DNA from: Sneathiella litorea
GTDB taxonomy: Bacteria > Pseudomonadota > Alphaproteobacteria > Sneathiellales > Sneathiellaceae
Direction: 5' to 3'
Assembly: GCF_009882915.1 (NCBI RefSeq)
Contig: NZ_WTUW01000009.1
Span: forward strand, 62,001 to 126,000
DNA: 64,000 nt
Shown: in pieces, positions 45,956 through 54,759 of the stretch
Layout of the letters: each line of letters opens with the position of its first letter
Numbering within the stretch: position 1 is the stretch's first letter
Program-made: the position numbers and the translations under genes
The notes under the pieces: model-generated
What the model was told of the DNA's origin: nothing
What the model saw: the letters and a program-made list of their open reading frames with translations, nothing else
Databases searched by the model: none

Positions 45956-47137
45956 CTATGCGTTCAAATCACCAGTTACTGCCTTTTCAAACAGACGCGC
46001 ATACTCCTCTGATGTGAGTGAAATAGGATTACCACCCGCCGAAGGGTCCTCAACAGCCATCCGACCGACAAGCTCCGCCTTTGCCGTGTCGATATTCAGG
46101 GCTGACAAATCATTCGGGATTTCCAGTTCCTTACGGATCGCGAGAACCCAGGCCAGGAATGAGTCAAAGGATGGATTGGCAAGTCCAAGATAGGCGGACA
46201 ACCGCACCATTCGATCCTTAATCACATCGCGGTTCCGAATCAACACATAAGGCATCAGGATCGCGTTCAGCATGCCGTGATGCGCATCGTAAAGCGCTCC
46301 CAGAGGGTGAGCGAGCGCATGCATTCCACCGAGACCACGCTGAAACGCCGTTGCGCCCATGGAGGAAGCAATCATCATTTGGCTGCGGGCGATAAGGTTA
46401 TCCCCTTCAAACGTCGCTGTTGGCAGATATTCCTTCACCAAGCGAATGCCTTCAATGGCAATTCCTTCCGCCATCGGATGAAAATGCGGCGAACAGAACG
46501 CCTCCAGATTATGCGACAGCGCATCAATACCCGTCGCAGCGGTTATCATTTTGGGCAAGCCCACGGTCAGCGCCGGATCTGCAATCACGACGGCGGGCAT
46601 CATCTTCGGATTGAAGACGATCCGCTTCACATGATTTGCCTCATCGGTGATGATGGAGGCACGCCCCACCTCGGAACCGGTACCTGATGTGGTCGGGATT
46701 GCAATGATTGGCGGCACGTCGCCTGCTGGAATATCTTCCCAATCACGGCCACCTTCAAGATAGCCGAACACAGTTTCCGTTTGATTGGCCATCACTGCAA
46801 CGGCCTTGGCCGCGTCAATCCCGGACCCGCCGCCGAAGGCAATTACGCCATCATGACCACCAGCTTTATAGATCGCGACACCCTCATCGACATTTTCCCC
46901 AACCGGATTTGCCTTGATATTACTGTAAAGGCCGCAGCCGATACCCGCCTCTTTGCAGGAGTCCATGGCTTCCTGAATCATCGGAAGCGCCGCAAGGCCC
47001 GGATCCGTTACCAGAAGCGGGTTCTTCATCCCCACTTCCTTGCAGGTTTCCCCAAGTTCCCGCAGTCGACCAATTCCGAACCGCATGGCAGTCGGGTAGT
47101 TCCAGTTCCCTATGAGGGCGCTCGCGTCAGTTGCCAT
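45956..47137 (-). CDS. iron-containing alcohol dehydrogenase
   Basis: A 393-residue group III NAD(P)-dependent alcohol dehydrogenase. FGGGSGIDAAKAVAV near 100 binds the nucleotide; iron ligands lie in ATGIDALSHNLEAF and in GGMHALAHPLGALYDAHHG. It oxidises an alcohol to an aldehyde that the aldehyde dehydrogenase upstream in the operon could use. The substrate is not evident from sequence; the neighbourhood suggests an amino alcohol or its gamma-glutamyl derivative. Confidence 0.93.
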   Translation of the reverse strand: MATDASALIGNWNYPTAMRFGIGRLRELGETCKEVGMKNPLLVTDPGLAALPMIQEAMDSCKEAGIGCGLYSNIKANPVGENVDEGVAIYKAGGHDGVIAFGGGSGIDAAKAVAVMANQTETVFGYLEGGRDWEDIPAGDVPPIIAIPTTSGTGSEVGRASIITDEANHVKRIVFNPKMMPAVVIADPALTVGLPKMITAATGIDALSHNLEAFCSPHFHPMAEGIAIEGIRLVKEYLPTATFEGDNLIARSQMMIASSMGATAFQRGLGGMHALAHPLGALYDAHHGMLNAILMPYVLIRNRDVIKDRMVRLSAYLGLANPSFDSFLAWVLAIRKELEIPNDLSALNIDTAKAELVGRMAVEDPSAGGNPISLTSEEYARLFEKAVTGDLNA

Positions 47138-47147
47138 CTATAACCCC

Positions 47148-48539
47148 TTAAATTTTAGTCCGTAAATGATATGATTTTGGCCGCGTCAGGCTTTCATAGC
47201 CCACCGACGACAAGGTACAGCCGCGCCCCGAATTTTTCACACCCGTCCAGGCAAGCGCCGGATCAAGATAATCGCAACGGTTCATAAACCACGTACCGGT
47301 CGCGACCTGATCGCCAATGCGGATCGCCGCCTCTTCGTCATTTGTCCAGACGGACGCGGTGAGGCCGAACTCACTATCATTCATCAGGCGGATCGCTTCC
47401 TCATCGGAGGCAACTTTCATGATACCCACAACCGGGCCAAAGCTCTCCTCGGTCATGATCCGCATGCTGTGATCAACATCGACAACCACATCCGGGGCGA
47501 GATAAGGCGTACCCGGCTTGTCTTCCGGGAAAAGTTTCGGGTCAATCAGAGATTTAGCCCCTGCCTTCACCGCATCAGCTACCTGCCCGCGCACAAAGTC
47601 CGCGGCCTTCGCATTGACCAACGGGCCAAGTGTTGTCTCCGGATCAACCGGGGAGCCGAGCTTATACTCCTTCACCACATCAACAAACTTTGCAACGAAG
47701 TCATCATAAACGTCAGCATGGACATAAATCCTCTCAATCCCGCAGCAGGACTGACCAGAATTGAACATTGCGCCATCAACAAGATTTTCCGCGGCATAGG
47801 ACACATCGGCATCGGCGCGGACATACGCCGGATCCTTGCCGCCAAGTTCCAGCCCGACACCAATGAAATGCCCGACGGCGGCCTCTTCAATGGCTTTACC
47901 CGCCGGGACGGAGCCCGTAAAACAGACAAAGTTTACCTTGTCGGATTGAATGATAGACGCAGCGGTCTGGTGACTGGCGACAACGACCTGGAATAGATCT
48001 TTGGGTAAGCCTGCCTCGACAAAGGCTTCGACCATCCGCTCCCCGCAGAGATGAGTCTGCGTGGCATGCTTCAGGATAACGGCATTACCCGCCATCAACG
48101 CCGGAACAATGGAATTCACCGCCGTCATATAAGGGAAATTCCAGGGCGCAATGGTAAAGACCACGCCAACAGGCTCTCGCTTGATATAGCGTGTAAAGCC
48201 TTCTTTTTCGGGAACCTCAACGGTTTGCAGCGCTTTCTCGGCAATTGAGATCATATGGCGAGAGCGTTCCTCAAAGCCACCTACCTCACCTGCGCCGAAT
48301 TTGACCGGTCGGCCCATCTGCCAGGCGAGTTCCTCAACAATCACATCTTTCTTGGAAACAAAACGATCAACGCATTTTTGAAGCAACGCCGCTCGTTCCG
48401 CAATCGGCACCAGGCGCCATTCCCGCTGGGCCGCCTGCGCGGCATCAAGCATATCATCAATCGTCGATAGGGGCGTATAGGCTCGCTCTACATAGAGACT
48501 ACCATCCACCGGGCTGAACGTTTTTAAACTTTCCGACAT
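47148..48539 (-). CDS. NAD(P)-dependent aldehyde dehydrogenase
   Basis: A 463-residue ALDH superfamily enzyme. TIAPWNFPYMTAVNSIVPAL near 130 is in the cofactor-binding region, LELGGKDPAYV carries the catalytic Glu, and NSGQSCCG near 268 carries the nucleophilic Cys. It comes 10 bp before the iron alcohol dehydrogenase in one operon and is divergent from a DeoR-type regulator across a 210-bp region rich in inverted repeats. Confidence 0.95.
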   Translation of the reverse strand: MSESLKTFSPVDGSLYVERAYTPLSTIDDMLDAAQAAQREWRLVPIAERAALLQKCVDRFVSKKDVIVEELAWQMGRPVKFGAGEVGGFEERSRHMISIAEKALQTVEVPEKEGFTRYIKREPVGVVFTIAPWNFPYMTAVNSIVPALMAGNAVILKHATQTHLCGERMVEAFVEAGLPKDLFQVVVASHQTAASIIQSDKVNFVCFTGSVPAGKAIEEAAVGHFIGVGLELGGKDPAYVRADADVSYAAENLVDGAMFNSGQSCCGIERIYVHADVYDDFVAKFVDVVKEYKLGSPVDPETTLGPLVNAKAADFVRGQVADAVKAGAKSLIDPKLFPEDKPGTPYLAPDVVVDVDHSMRIMTEESFGPVVGIMKVASDEEAIRLMNDSEFGLTASVWTNDEEAAIRIGDQVATGTWFMNRCDYLDPALAWTGVKNSGRGCTLSSVGYESLTRPKSYHLRTKI

Positions 48540-48637
48540 CTATATTCTCCAATCTAGGCGATTGATATGTCTATCATTATTCAAAAAAATTCTAACCTGA
48601 TTTTTTTGCTAAAACATGATTTGTGTAAGTATTTTTG

Positions 48638-48718
48638 TGGCCTGAAAGGGCCAAGAATGTGGACTTCCACAATTTGCTGTAATTATCTCCAAAAGATGCT
48701 ACTTTTCCTATGAAAAGT
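48638..48718. promoter_or_regulatory. three inverted repeats between aldehyde dehydrogenase and deoR-type genes
   Basis: TGGCC / GGCCA (48638-48642 and 48649-48653), TGTGGA / TCCACA (48658-48663 and 48666-48671) and ACTTTTC / GAAAAGT (48701-48707 and 48712-48718) lie in the divergent control region. The last ends 32 bp before the regulator ATG. They are candidate operators for the DeoR-family protein. Confidence 0.55.
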
Positions 48719-48749
48719 CTTCTATTGGTTGTTCAGGAGGGGTGGCAAG

Positions 48750-49502
48750 ATGAAACAGACGAAACGACAACTCGCCATTATGAACATGCTACAGGTTGAA
48801 AAATCCTGCGGGATAATCGATCTAGCGAAGAAGTTAGGGGTTTCGGATGAAACGATTCGCCGCGACATCAAGGAAATGGCGAAATTCGGTGCCGTGGAAA
48901 AAATCCACGGCGGCGTGATGCTCCCCAACACTGCACTTGAAGCACCGTTTTTACGTCGCCTTGAGGTTCAACGCCCGGTCAAGAAACGAATTGCGGAACT
49001 TGCCGCCTCTCTCATCCTCGACGGAGAAACCCTGCTGATTGATAATGGCAGCACGTCCTGCTACGTGGCGAAAGCACTGAGTTCGCACCGAAATTTGACG
49101 GTGGTCACCAACTCGACAGAAGTCGCGCGCGATCTTTGCGCCCGCAATAATAACAAGGTATATATGGCGGGCGGTGAACTCCGGGCGGACGATAGCGCGG
49201 CCTATGGACCGACGGCGGTGAACTTTGCCAAACAATTCGCAACGGAACGGGTCATACTCTCGATTGCCGCGATTAGTGCCGAACAGGGGTTTCTGGATTG
49301 TGATCTTGGCGAGGCTGAGTTCAAGCGGGCGATCCTGCCTCAGACCGCCAGTGTTATCGTCGTTGCCGATCATACAAAATTCAATCGACCAGGAGTAGTC
49401 AAGGTATGCGATTTTGGCGCTGTTGACCTTCTCCTGACCGATCAACTGCCCCCGCAGAGCATTATTGACAAAATTGGTCGCGACCGAATCCTGATTGCCT
49501 GA
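48750..49502 (+). CDS. DeoR/GlpR family transcriptional regulator
   Basis: A 250-residue repressor-type regulator. The N-terminal DeoR helix-turn-helix reads AKKLGVSDETIRRDIKEM (about 26-43). The C-terminal DeoRC sensor domain contains LIDNGSTSCYVAKAL near 98 and VVTNSTEVA; this fold usually binds a phosphorylated sugar or related metabolite. CAGGAGGGG lies 8 bp before the ATG at 48750, so the longer frame from 48729 is rejected. Divergent position suggests it controls the aldehyde/alcohol dehydrogenase operon. Confidence 0.92.
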   Translation: MKQTKRQLAIMNMLQVEKSCGIIDLAKKLGVSDETIRRDIKEMAKFGAVEKIHGGVMLPNTALEAPFLRRLEVQRPVKKRIAELAASLILDGETLLIDNGSTSCYVAKALSSHRNLTVVTNSTEVARDLCARNNNKVYMAGGELRADDSAAYGPTAVNFAKQFATERVILSIAAISAEQGFLDCDLGEAEFKRAILPQTASVIVVADHTKFNRPGVVKVCDFGAVDLLLTDQLPPQSIIDKIGRDRILIA

Positions 49503-49522
49503 AATTTTACCAGACTGTATTC

Positions 49523-50386
49523 CTAATCGTTCAGGCGGGGATGAATTTTTACTTTAATCCAGTTGCGAACTTCCTGCTGCTTGATGCTGTCTGTCAACAC
49601 ATCGTCATCCACGCCAAGCTGCCATCTCAGGTGGCTGGCGGCCGGATGTTCATGTAACGCCTGCATCTTGGAGATAAACCGGTCCGCATCCTCCAGCGAC
49701 GCAAAATTTCCCTGCTTTGTCAGCCCCTCACGGCGCCAGCGGCAGAGGCTCGCCACCTCGTTGAAGTCATACTCCGGATGATATTGCACCGCCCAGAAAC
49801 TGCCGCCCTTATGGGTCACGTCAACCGCCTGCACACGGGTGAAATCATTTCCGGCAAGCAAGACGGCCCCCTCGGGCAGCTCCGAGACTTCATCCTCATG
49901 ACTGGTAAAACCATCAAACACCAATTTTTTGCCAGCAAACATCGGATGGGCCCGTCCCGCGTCATTCAGACTTATCTTGCGGGCAAGGCCAAACTCCCGC
50001 CCTTTGGGATTCTTTGCGCATTTGCCGCCCGCAGCTGTTACCGCCATCTGCGCCGCCCAGCAGCTTCCGAACATGGGAACCTGCGCTTCATAAGCCGCCT
50101 TGGCGAACGCGATCTGGCGGGTCACGCGCGGGTCCGCCTCATCATGAATGGTCAGGCTCGATCCCGTCCAGCAGATTCCGTGATAGCCATCAAGAGCAGT
50201 GCCGGAAGGAAGCCTGCAATCTGCATCCGCCGGAAAAACGATGTCCACCTCGCATCCAGACTCGCACTCTTTCAGCATTTGCGCATAGAGATCACCCGCA
50301 AGTGTTCCGCCATTGTCGGCCAAGGGACCGCGATGATCCTCCGGATAGCCGTCAAGTACAAGAAATCGCGCCGTTTTGCCCACCAT
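49523..50386 (-). CDS. class I glutamine amidotransferase
   Basis: A 287-residue stand-alone GATase (GMP-synthase-like). The nucleophile is C109 in MFGSCWAAQMAV and the His-Glu pair lies in QYHPEYDF near 200. Stand-alone members hydrolyse gamma-glutamyl amides, like PuuD in putrescine breakdown, or supply ammonia. It is 14 bp downstream of the TauD-type gene, in the same orientation. With the GS-like ligase at 53354 it could close a gamma-glutamylation cycle. Confidence 0.87.
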   Translation of the reverse strand: MVGKTARFLVLDGYPEDHRGPLADNGGTLAGDLYAQMLKECESGCEVDIVFPADADCRLPSGTALDGYHGICWTGSSLTIHDEADPRVTRQIAFAKAAYEAQVPMFGSCWAAQMAVTAAGGKCAKNPKGREFGLARKISLNDAGRAHPMFAGKKLVFDGFTSHEDEVSELPEGAVLLAGNDFTRVQAVDVTHKGGSFWAVQYHPEYDFNEVASLCRWRREGLTKQGNFASLEDADRFISKMQALHEHPAASHLRWQLGVDDDVLTDSIKQQEVRNWIKVKIHPRLND

Positions 50387-50400
50387 TTTCAGACTTATCC

Positions 50401-51255
50401 TTATACAGGGCGCGTATCGCCGCCAATGGTGACCCGGCGCATAAACCGCCGATATTGAACATAGTCATTCATCGCATAATGCTGGGTGCAGCGGTTATCC
50501 CACATGGCGACGGATTTCTCCTGCCAGCGGAAGCGGCAAAAAAATTCGGGCTTGGTCGAGAACTCATAAAGATATTTCAGCAGCGGCGCGCTTTCCGCAT
50601 CCGTCATGCCCTTGATGCGAAGGGTGAACATCGGGTTGACGAAAATGCTCTTGCGGCCGGAAATTTCATGGGTCCGGATCAGCGGATGCTCGACTTCCAC
50701 TTCCACTGCCTCAGAATATTTATACTTAAGGCTATGCTTGCCTTCATATTTATCGCGCGTGTGACGCGGATCGAAGGCCACACTCGCCGAATGCACGGCA
50801 ACCAGACCATCCAGAAGCTCCTTCATGCCATCGGAGAGAGCGTCATAGGCCGCCTCCATGCTGGCCCAAAGCGTATCACCGCCAACTGGCGGGATATCAA
50901 TCCCGTAGAGCATGGTAATAATTGTCGGCTTTTCGAAGAATGTGTTGTCCGTGTGCCAGCCTGTCCCGAAGGACGCGCCCTCACCCGCCGGTTTCAGAAC
51001 CTCAATCAGTTCAGGGTGGGCGTTCGAGCCTTCGACGATGGGATGCACTTCCGGGGTGCCAAAACGACGGGCAAATTCAAGCTGGCCCTCCGGCGTGATC
51101 TCCTGATTGCGAAAGAAAACAACATGATTATCGACAAGCGCATCATGAACATCCTGAAATTGCTCGTCAGAAAGGGTTTTTGATAGATCTACACCAGCTA
51201 TCTCCGCGCCAATACAGGACGTAAGTGGTTGAACTTCAATTGTATTATGACCCAT
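50401..51255 (-). CDS. TauD/TfdA family 2-oxoglutarate dioxygenase
   Basis: A 284-residue Fe(II)/2-oxoglutarate oxygenase. Iron ligands are H101 and D103 (GWHTDNTF) and H259 (RCTQHYAMND); the co-substrate Arg lies in YRRFMRRVTI. Family substrates include taurine, 2,4-D and aminophosphonates; the substrate here is unknown. The ATG at 51255 is preferred over upstream in-frame starts because the conserved N-terminal sequence (IEVQPLTSCIGAEIAGVDL) begins there. Confidence 0.9.
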   Translation of the reverse strand: MGHNTIEVQPLTSCIGAEIAGVDLSKTLSDEQFQDVHDALVDNHVVFFRNQEITPEGQLEFARRFGTPEVHPIVEGSNAHPELIEVLKPAGEGASFGTGWHTDNTFFEKPTIITMLYGIDIPPVGGDTLWASMEAAYDALSDGMKELLDGLVAVHSASVAFDPRHTRDKYEGKHSLKYKYSEAVEVEVEHPLIRTHEISGRKSIFVNPMFTLRIKGMTDAESAPLLKYLYEFSTKPEFFCRFRWQEKSVAMWDNRCTQHYAMNDYVQYRRFMRRVTIGGDTRPV

Positions 51256-51376
51256 GGCAACCCCCGTTTTCCGGATTTGTTGAATATGTCGATAGAAATT
51301 AGGTAAGTCATTCCTTGCCAAGATCATAGTACCAGTTTTACCCATTCATATCTACCAGATTGACAGCGGATCAGCC

Positions 51377-52822
51377 CTACATTAGGGCGGCAAGCCGTTT
51401 GATTCCCTCCTCTATTCGGTCAGTCGCGATGGAGGAGAAACCCAGACGGAAGTGCCGCAGGCCTGCTTCCGGCGCCATGAAATGAACGGCGCCCGGTTCC
51501 AGCACCACTCCCTGATCGAGGGCCCGGGCCGCCAGTTTTTCTGAGTTAAGTCCCTCTGGCCCCTTGATCCAGAAGCTGGTGCCGCCAAAACGCGGAGCCG
51601 TCGTCATGCCGGGCATATGGGCTGCCAGCGCCGCCTCCATGCGGTGCCAGCGCTCACCATAAGCCTTGTGAAGCTTGTGGATGTAGGAGAGATGATACCC
51701 TTGCGCAATGAAAAGGGCCGTCGTCCGCTGATTATTGCTGGGCACATGACGAAGCATCAAGCGCCGAAGGGCCCGCAATTCTCTTATCAGGCGTTCCGGC
51801 GCGACAATATAGCCGAGCCGAAGGCCCGGAAACATGGATTTGGAGAGACTGCCGACATAGATGATCCGCCCTTCATCATCCTCCGATTTGAGGGCAGGAA
51901 CAGATTCCCCTCTATAGTTGGTATCGCTCTCGAAATCATCCTCGATCAGGAGGGAGTTATTTTCCGCCGCAGACGCGAGAATTGCCTTGCGCCGCTCTGG
52001 TGACAAGGTCACCGTTGTCGGGCACTGATGACTGGGCGTGATATAGAGAATATCTGATGTCGCAACCTTCTCATCGATCACGACCCCGTCACCATCAACA
52101 TCAAGTGGCAGGAGCGATACACCGCGTCGGTCGAAGATATTGCGCGCGTCCGGATACCCCGGATTCTCGACCCCAACAGTTACACCTTCCCGCATCAGCA
52201 GGGCCGCGATGAGATAGAGCGCATTCTGTGCACCGAGGGTAATCAGAATTTCATTCTTTTCAGCATAAATCCCGCGCTTTGGCAGTAGCTTTGAGCGAAT
52301 CTCACTGATCAATTCGGGGTCGTCCGCCATCACGGCATCATTCGCCCAATCCCGCATGACGAGCCGGCTCATTGCCTGACGGGAGCATTCACGCCAGGCC
52401 GGCAGGGGAAACAGGCTGGCATCCGGTTGTCCATAAACGAAGGGATAGGGATAGTCCTGCCAATTCAGGGGCTTGACGACGTTTCTTTGCGTACCGAGAC
52501 GACCATCAAGCCAATTTTCCCAATCCACCTTGCTCCCATTTGCGCCGCCCGAGTCCCTCAACTGCGGCGTCTCTATTTTTGCGGCGATATCACTGACGCG
52601 ATAGCCGGACCGAGGCAAGGCAATCAGAAAACTTCCCTCAACCAGCTTGTCATAAACGATCATCACGGTCGTTCGCGAAATCCCGAGATCCTTCGCGAGC
52701 TGCCGACTGGACGGCATTTTTTCACCCGCAGCGATCTGGCCATTCATCAGGGCCGCAATAATCTGTTCTCGCAATTGATTCTGAACCGGTTTTTGTAATT
52801 CCCGATCAATAGTAAAAAGCAC
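51377..52822 (-). CDS. MocR/PdxR-type GntR regulator with aminotransferase domain
   Basis: A 481-residue MocR-family regulator: an N-terminal GntR winged helix (MPSSRQLAKDLGISRTTVM, about 36-54 of this start) fused to a fold-type I aminotransferase domain with the PLP lysine in VGSLSKSMFPGLRLGY. These proteins sense PLP-reactive amines such as GABA or taurine. The GTG at 52822 is chosen because it starts just ahead of conserved sequence and does not overlap the divergent GNAT gene; an ATG 25 codons upstream at 52897 is the alternative. Confidence 0.88.
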   Translation of the reverse strand: MLFTIDRELQKPVQNQLREQIIAALMNGQIAAGEKMPSSRQLAKDLGISRTTVMIVYDKLVEGSFLIALPRSGYRVSDIAAKIETPQLRDSGGANGSKVDWENWLDGRLGTQRNVVKPLNWQDYPYPFVYGQPDASLFPLPAWRECSRQAMSRLVMRDWANDAVMADDPELISEIRSKLLPKRGIYAEKNEILITLGAQNALYLIAALLMREGVTVGVENPGYPDARNIFDRRGVSLLPLDVDGDGVVIDEKVATSDILYITPSHQCPTTVTLSPERRKAILASAAENNSLLIEDDFESDTNYRGESVPALKSEDDEGRIIYVGSLSKSMFPGLRLGYIVAPERLIRELRALRRLMLRHVPSNNQRTTALFIAQGYHLSYIHKLHKAYGERWHRMEAALAAHMPGMTTAPRFGGTSFWIKGPEGLNSEKLAARALDQGVVLEPGAVHFMAPEAGLRHFRLGFSSIATDRIEEGIKRLAALM

Positions 52823-52860
52823 CTTGCCGAACCCCGGATAAAGGAAGATAAAATATTGCC

Positions 52861-53361
52861 ATGGCCCATGATAGGAATATTTTCGAGATGTTGTCACCGC
52901 CGAAGATTAGACCCGCCGCGGAAAAAGATTGTCCGGCGATGACAGAAGTTGCGCTGACATCGAAGGCTTTTTGGGGGTATTCCGATGACTTCATGAAAGG
53001 CTGTGAAGCCGCCCTTACCGTGAAGCCGTGGATGATTGAAGACTGGCAGAGCGGCGTGGTGGAAGATGATGGCAGCATTGCCGGATTTTATCTCGCTTCT
53101 TTTGATCTGGAGGAAGCGGAATTGCAACTGCTTTATGTCTCCCCCCTCGCCATGGGGAAAGGATACGGGCGGGCTCTTATCAGGGACGCGTCGGAAAAGG
53201 CAGTGCGCCTAGGCTATAAACACCTGCGGATTGAAGCCGATCCGAATGCCACTGGCTTTTACCGGAAAATGGGCGCAAGGCAGATCGGGTGGTGCCGGTC
53301 AGAGGTTGAGGTTTCCCGTGAACTTCCCCTCCTGAACCTGCCATTAAGACCGATCAAATAA
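52861..53361 (+). CDS. GNAT family N-acetyltransferase
   Basis: A 166-residue acetyltransferase. Motif A is seen as LYVSPLAMGKGYGRALIRDA (residues about 90-109), with the acetyl-CoA pyrophosphate loop GKGYGRAL. The acceptor is unknown. The start is uncertain: ATG 52861 or ATG 52888. Its 3' end overlaps the GS-like gene by 8 bp in convergent orientation, and its 5' end lies close to the MocR gene, so it is wedged tightly between them. Confidence 0.83.
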   Translation: MAHDRNIFEMLSPPKIRPAAEKDCPAMTEVALTSKAFWGYSDDFMKGCEAALTVKPWMIEDWQSGVVEDDGSIAGFYLASFDLEEAELQLLYVSPLAMGKGYGRALIRDASEKAVRLGYKHLRIEADPNATGFYRKMGARQIGWCRSEVEVSRELPLLNLPLRPIK

Positions 53362-54721
53362 TCTCGAAATAGCGTTGCATTTCCCAGTCGGTAATGGCTT
53401 TGCGGAACTCCCGTTCTTCCCATTCACGGGTAACGACGTAATGATCGACGAACGCATCACCAAAAAGATCCCGCGCCGCCGTCGATTTTTTTAGTGCCTG
53501 GGCCGCGTCCCACAATGTTTTGGGCAACGTGAGTTCATCGGGGAATTCCTGGTCATAGGCGTTGCCGACAACCCCCGCCGTCGGCTCGATCTTGTTTTCG
53601 ATCCCCCAAAGGCCGGAACCAAGCGCGGCGGCAATGGCAATATGCGGATTTATATCAGCAGCGGCGATCCGGTATTCAACACGTTGCGATTTGCTGGACC
53701 CGGGAATTGCCCGAAGCGCGGTAGTTCGATTATCGATGCCCCAGCTTGCTTCCGTCGGCGCCCAGAAACCGGGTATCATTCGTGTATAGCTATTGATCGT
53801 CGGGGCAATCATGGCAAGGAGTTCCGGCATCAGCTTCTGCTGACCGCCGATAAAATACCGCATTGTGTCGCTGAAATTTCCTTCTTTACTCTCATCGAAG
53901 AAGAGCCCTTCTCCATCCTTGCCCTGAAGCGAAAGATGGATATGGCCGCTCTGGCCGGGAACGTCCTTTGACCATTTTGCCATGAAGGTCGCCATCAGAT
54001 CATTTTTCTGCGCGAGTATTTTGGTGAAGGTCTTGAACAGCGCACCCTTGTCAGCAGCTTTCAGCGCCTCATCATAGACAATCGCCGCCTCCAGCACCCC
54101 AGGACCGGTTTCCGTGTGCAATCCTTCGATCGGCATATCCATTTCCTCGCAGAGGGCGAGAAGCTGCTCATAGAAATTATGCTCGACAGAAGCGCGGAGG
54201 AACGAATAGCCGAAATTACCCGGCGTGAAAGTATTGAGATCAGTGTAGTTCTTCTCGCGCACCGAATCCGGTGTCTCGTTAAAGAGGAAAAACTCAAATT
54301 CACAGGCGGCGGTTGCCTTTATTCCCATACCCTCTGCCCGCTTGATAACCCGCTTCAGGGTCTGCCGGGGGCATACATGAGCCGCTCGATCCTCAAACTC
54401 CAGAAGGAAAAACAACATGTTATCTTCCATCGGGAGTTCCCGACAACTATCGATAACAGGCTTTACCATGGCATCAGCATAGCCGTTCGACCAGCCGGTA
54501 TAACTATCCGTATCATAAAGCTGGTCATTCACGTCCCAGCCCAGAACCACGTCACAGAAACCAAAACCACTTTCAAGAATGCTGAAGAATTTATCTTTGC
54601 TCAGGTACTTGCCGCGCAGAACACCATCGATATCAAAGATGCCAACCTTCACGAAACTAAGGTCGCGATCCTCTATGATACTACGGGCATCAGTTACTGT
54701 CTTAACGAAACGCGCGTCCAT
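53354..54721 (-). CDS. glutamine synthetase-like gamma-glutamyl ligase
   Basis: A 455-residue member of the GS superfamily (PuuA/GlnT/GMAS side). Active-site landmarks are present: ACEFEFFLF near 140, TGPGVLEAAI, GQSGHIHLSL near 265, NSYTRMIPGFWAP near 320 and EYRIAAADINPH. These enzymes join glutamate to an amine other than ammonia, for example putrescine, methylamine or ethanolamine. The neighbourhood (MocR regulator, GATase, alcohol and aldehyde dehydrogenases) favours a catabolic gamma-glutamyl amine role over ammonia assimilation. Confidence 0.88.
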   Translation of the reverse strand: MDARFVKTVTDARSIIEDRDLSFVKVGIFDIDGVLRGKYLSKDKFFSILESGFGFCDVVLGWDVNDQLYDTDSYTGWSNGYADAMVKPVIDSCRELPMEDNMLFFLLEFEDRAAHVCPRQTLKRVIKRAEGMGIKATAACEFEFFLFNETPDSVREKNYTDLNTFTPGNFGYSFLRASVEHNFYEQLLALCEEMDMPIEGLHTETGPGVLEAAIVYDEALKAADKGALFKTFTKILAQKNDLMATFMAKWSKDVPGQSGHIHLSLQGKDGEGLFFDESKEGNFSDTMRYFIGGQQKLMPELLAMIAPTINSYTRMIPGFWAPTEASWGIDNRTTALRAIPGSSKSQRVEYRIAAADINPHIAIAAALGSGLWGIENKIEPTAGVVGNAYDQEFPDELTLPKTLWDAAQALKKSTAARDLFGDAFVDHYVVTREWEEREFRKAITDWEMQRYFEII

Positions 54722-54759
54722 TAATTCTTCCTTCTTGATACGCCAATTACCAGTTTAGG

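Noticed and set aside
50014-51183. A 389-codon open frame on the plus strand
   Set aside because: Antisense to the TauD-type and glutamine amidotransferase genes; composition is basic and low in motifs.
53354-54721. Housekeeping glutamine synthetase GlnA
   Set aside because: The sequence and context fit the gamma-glutamyl amine ligase side of the family, and no glnB is adjacent.
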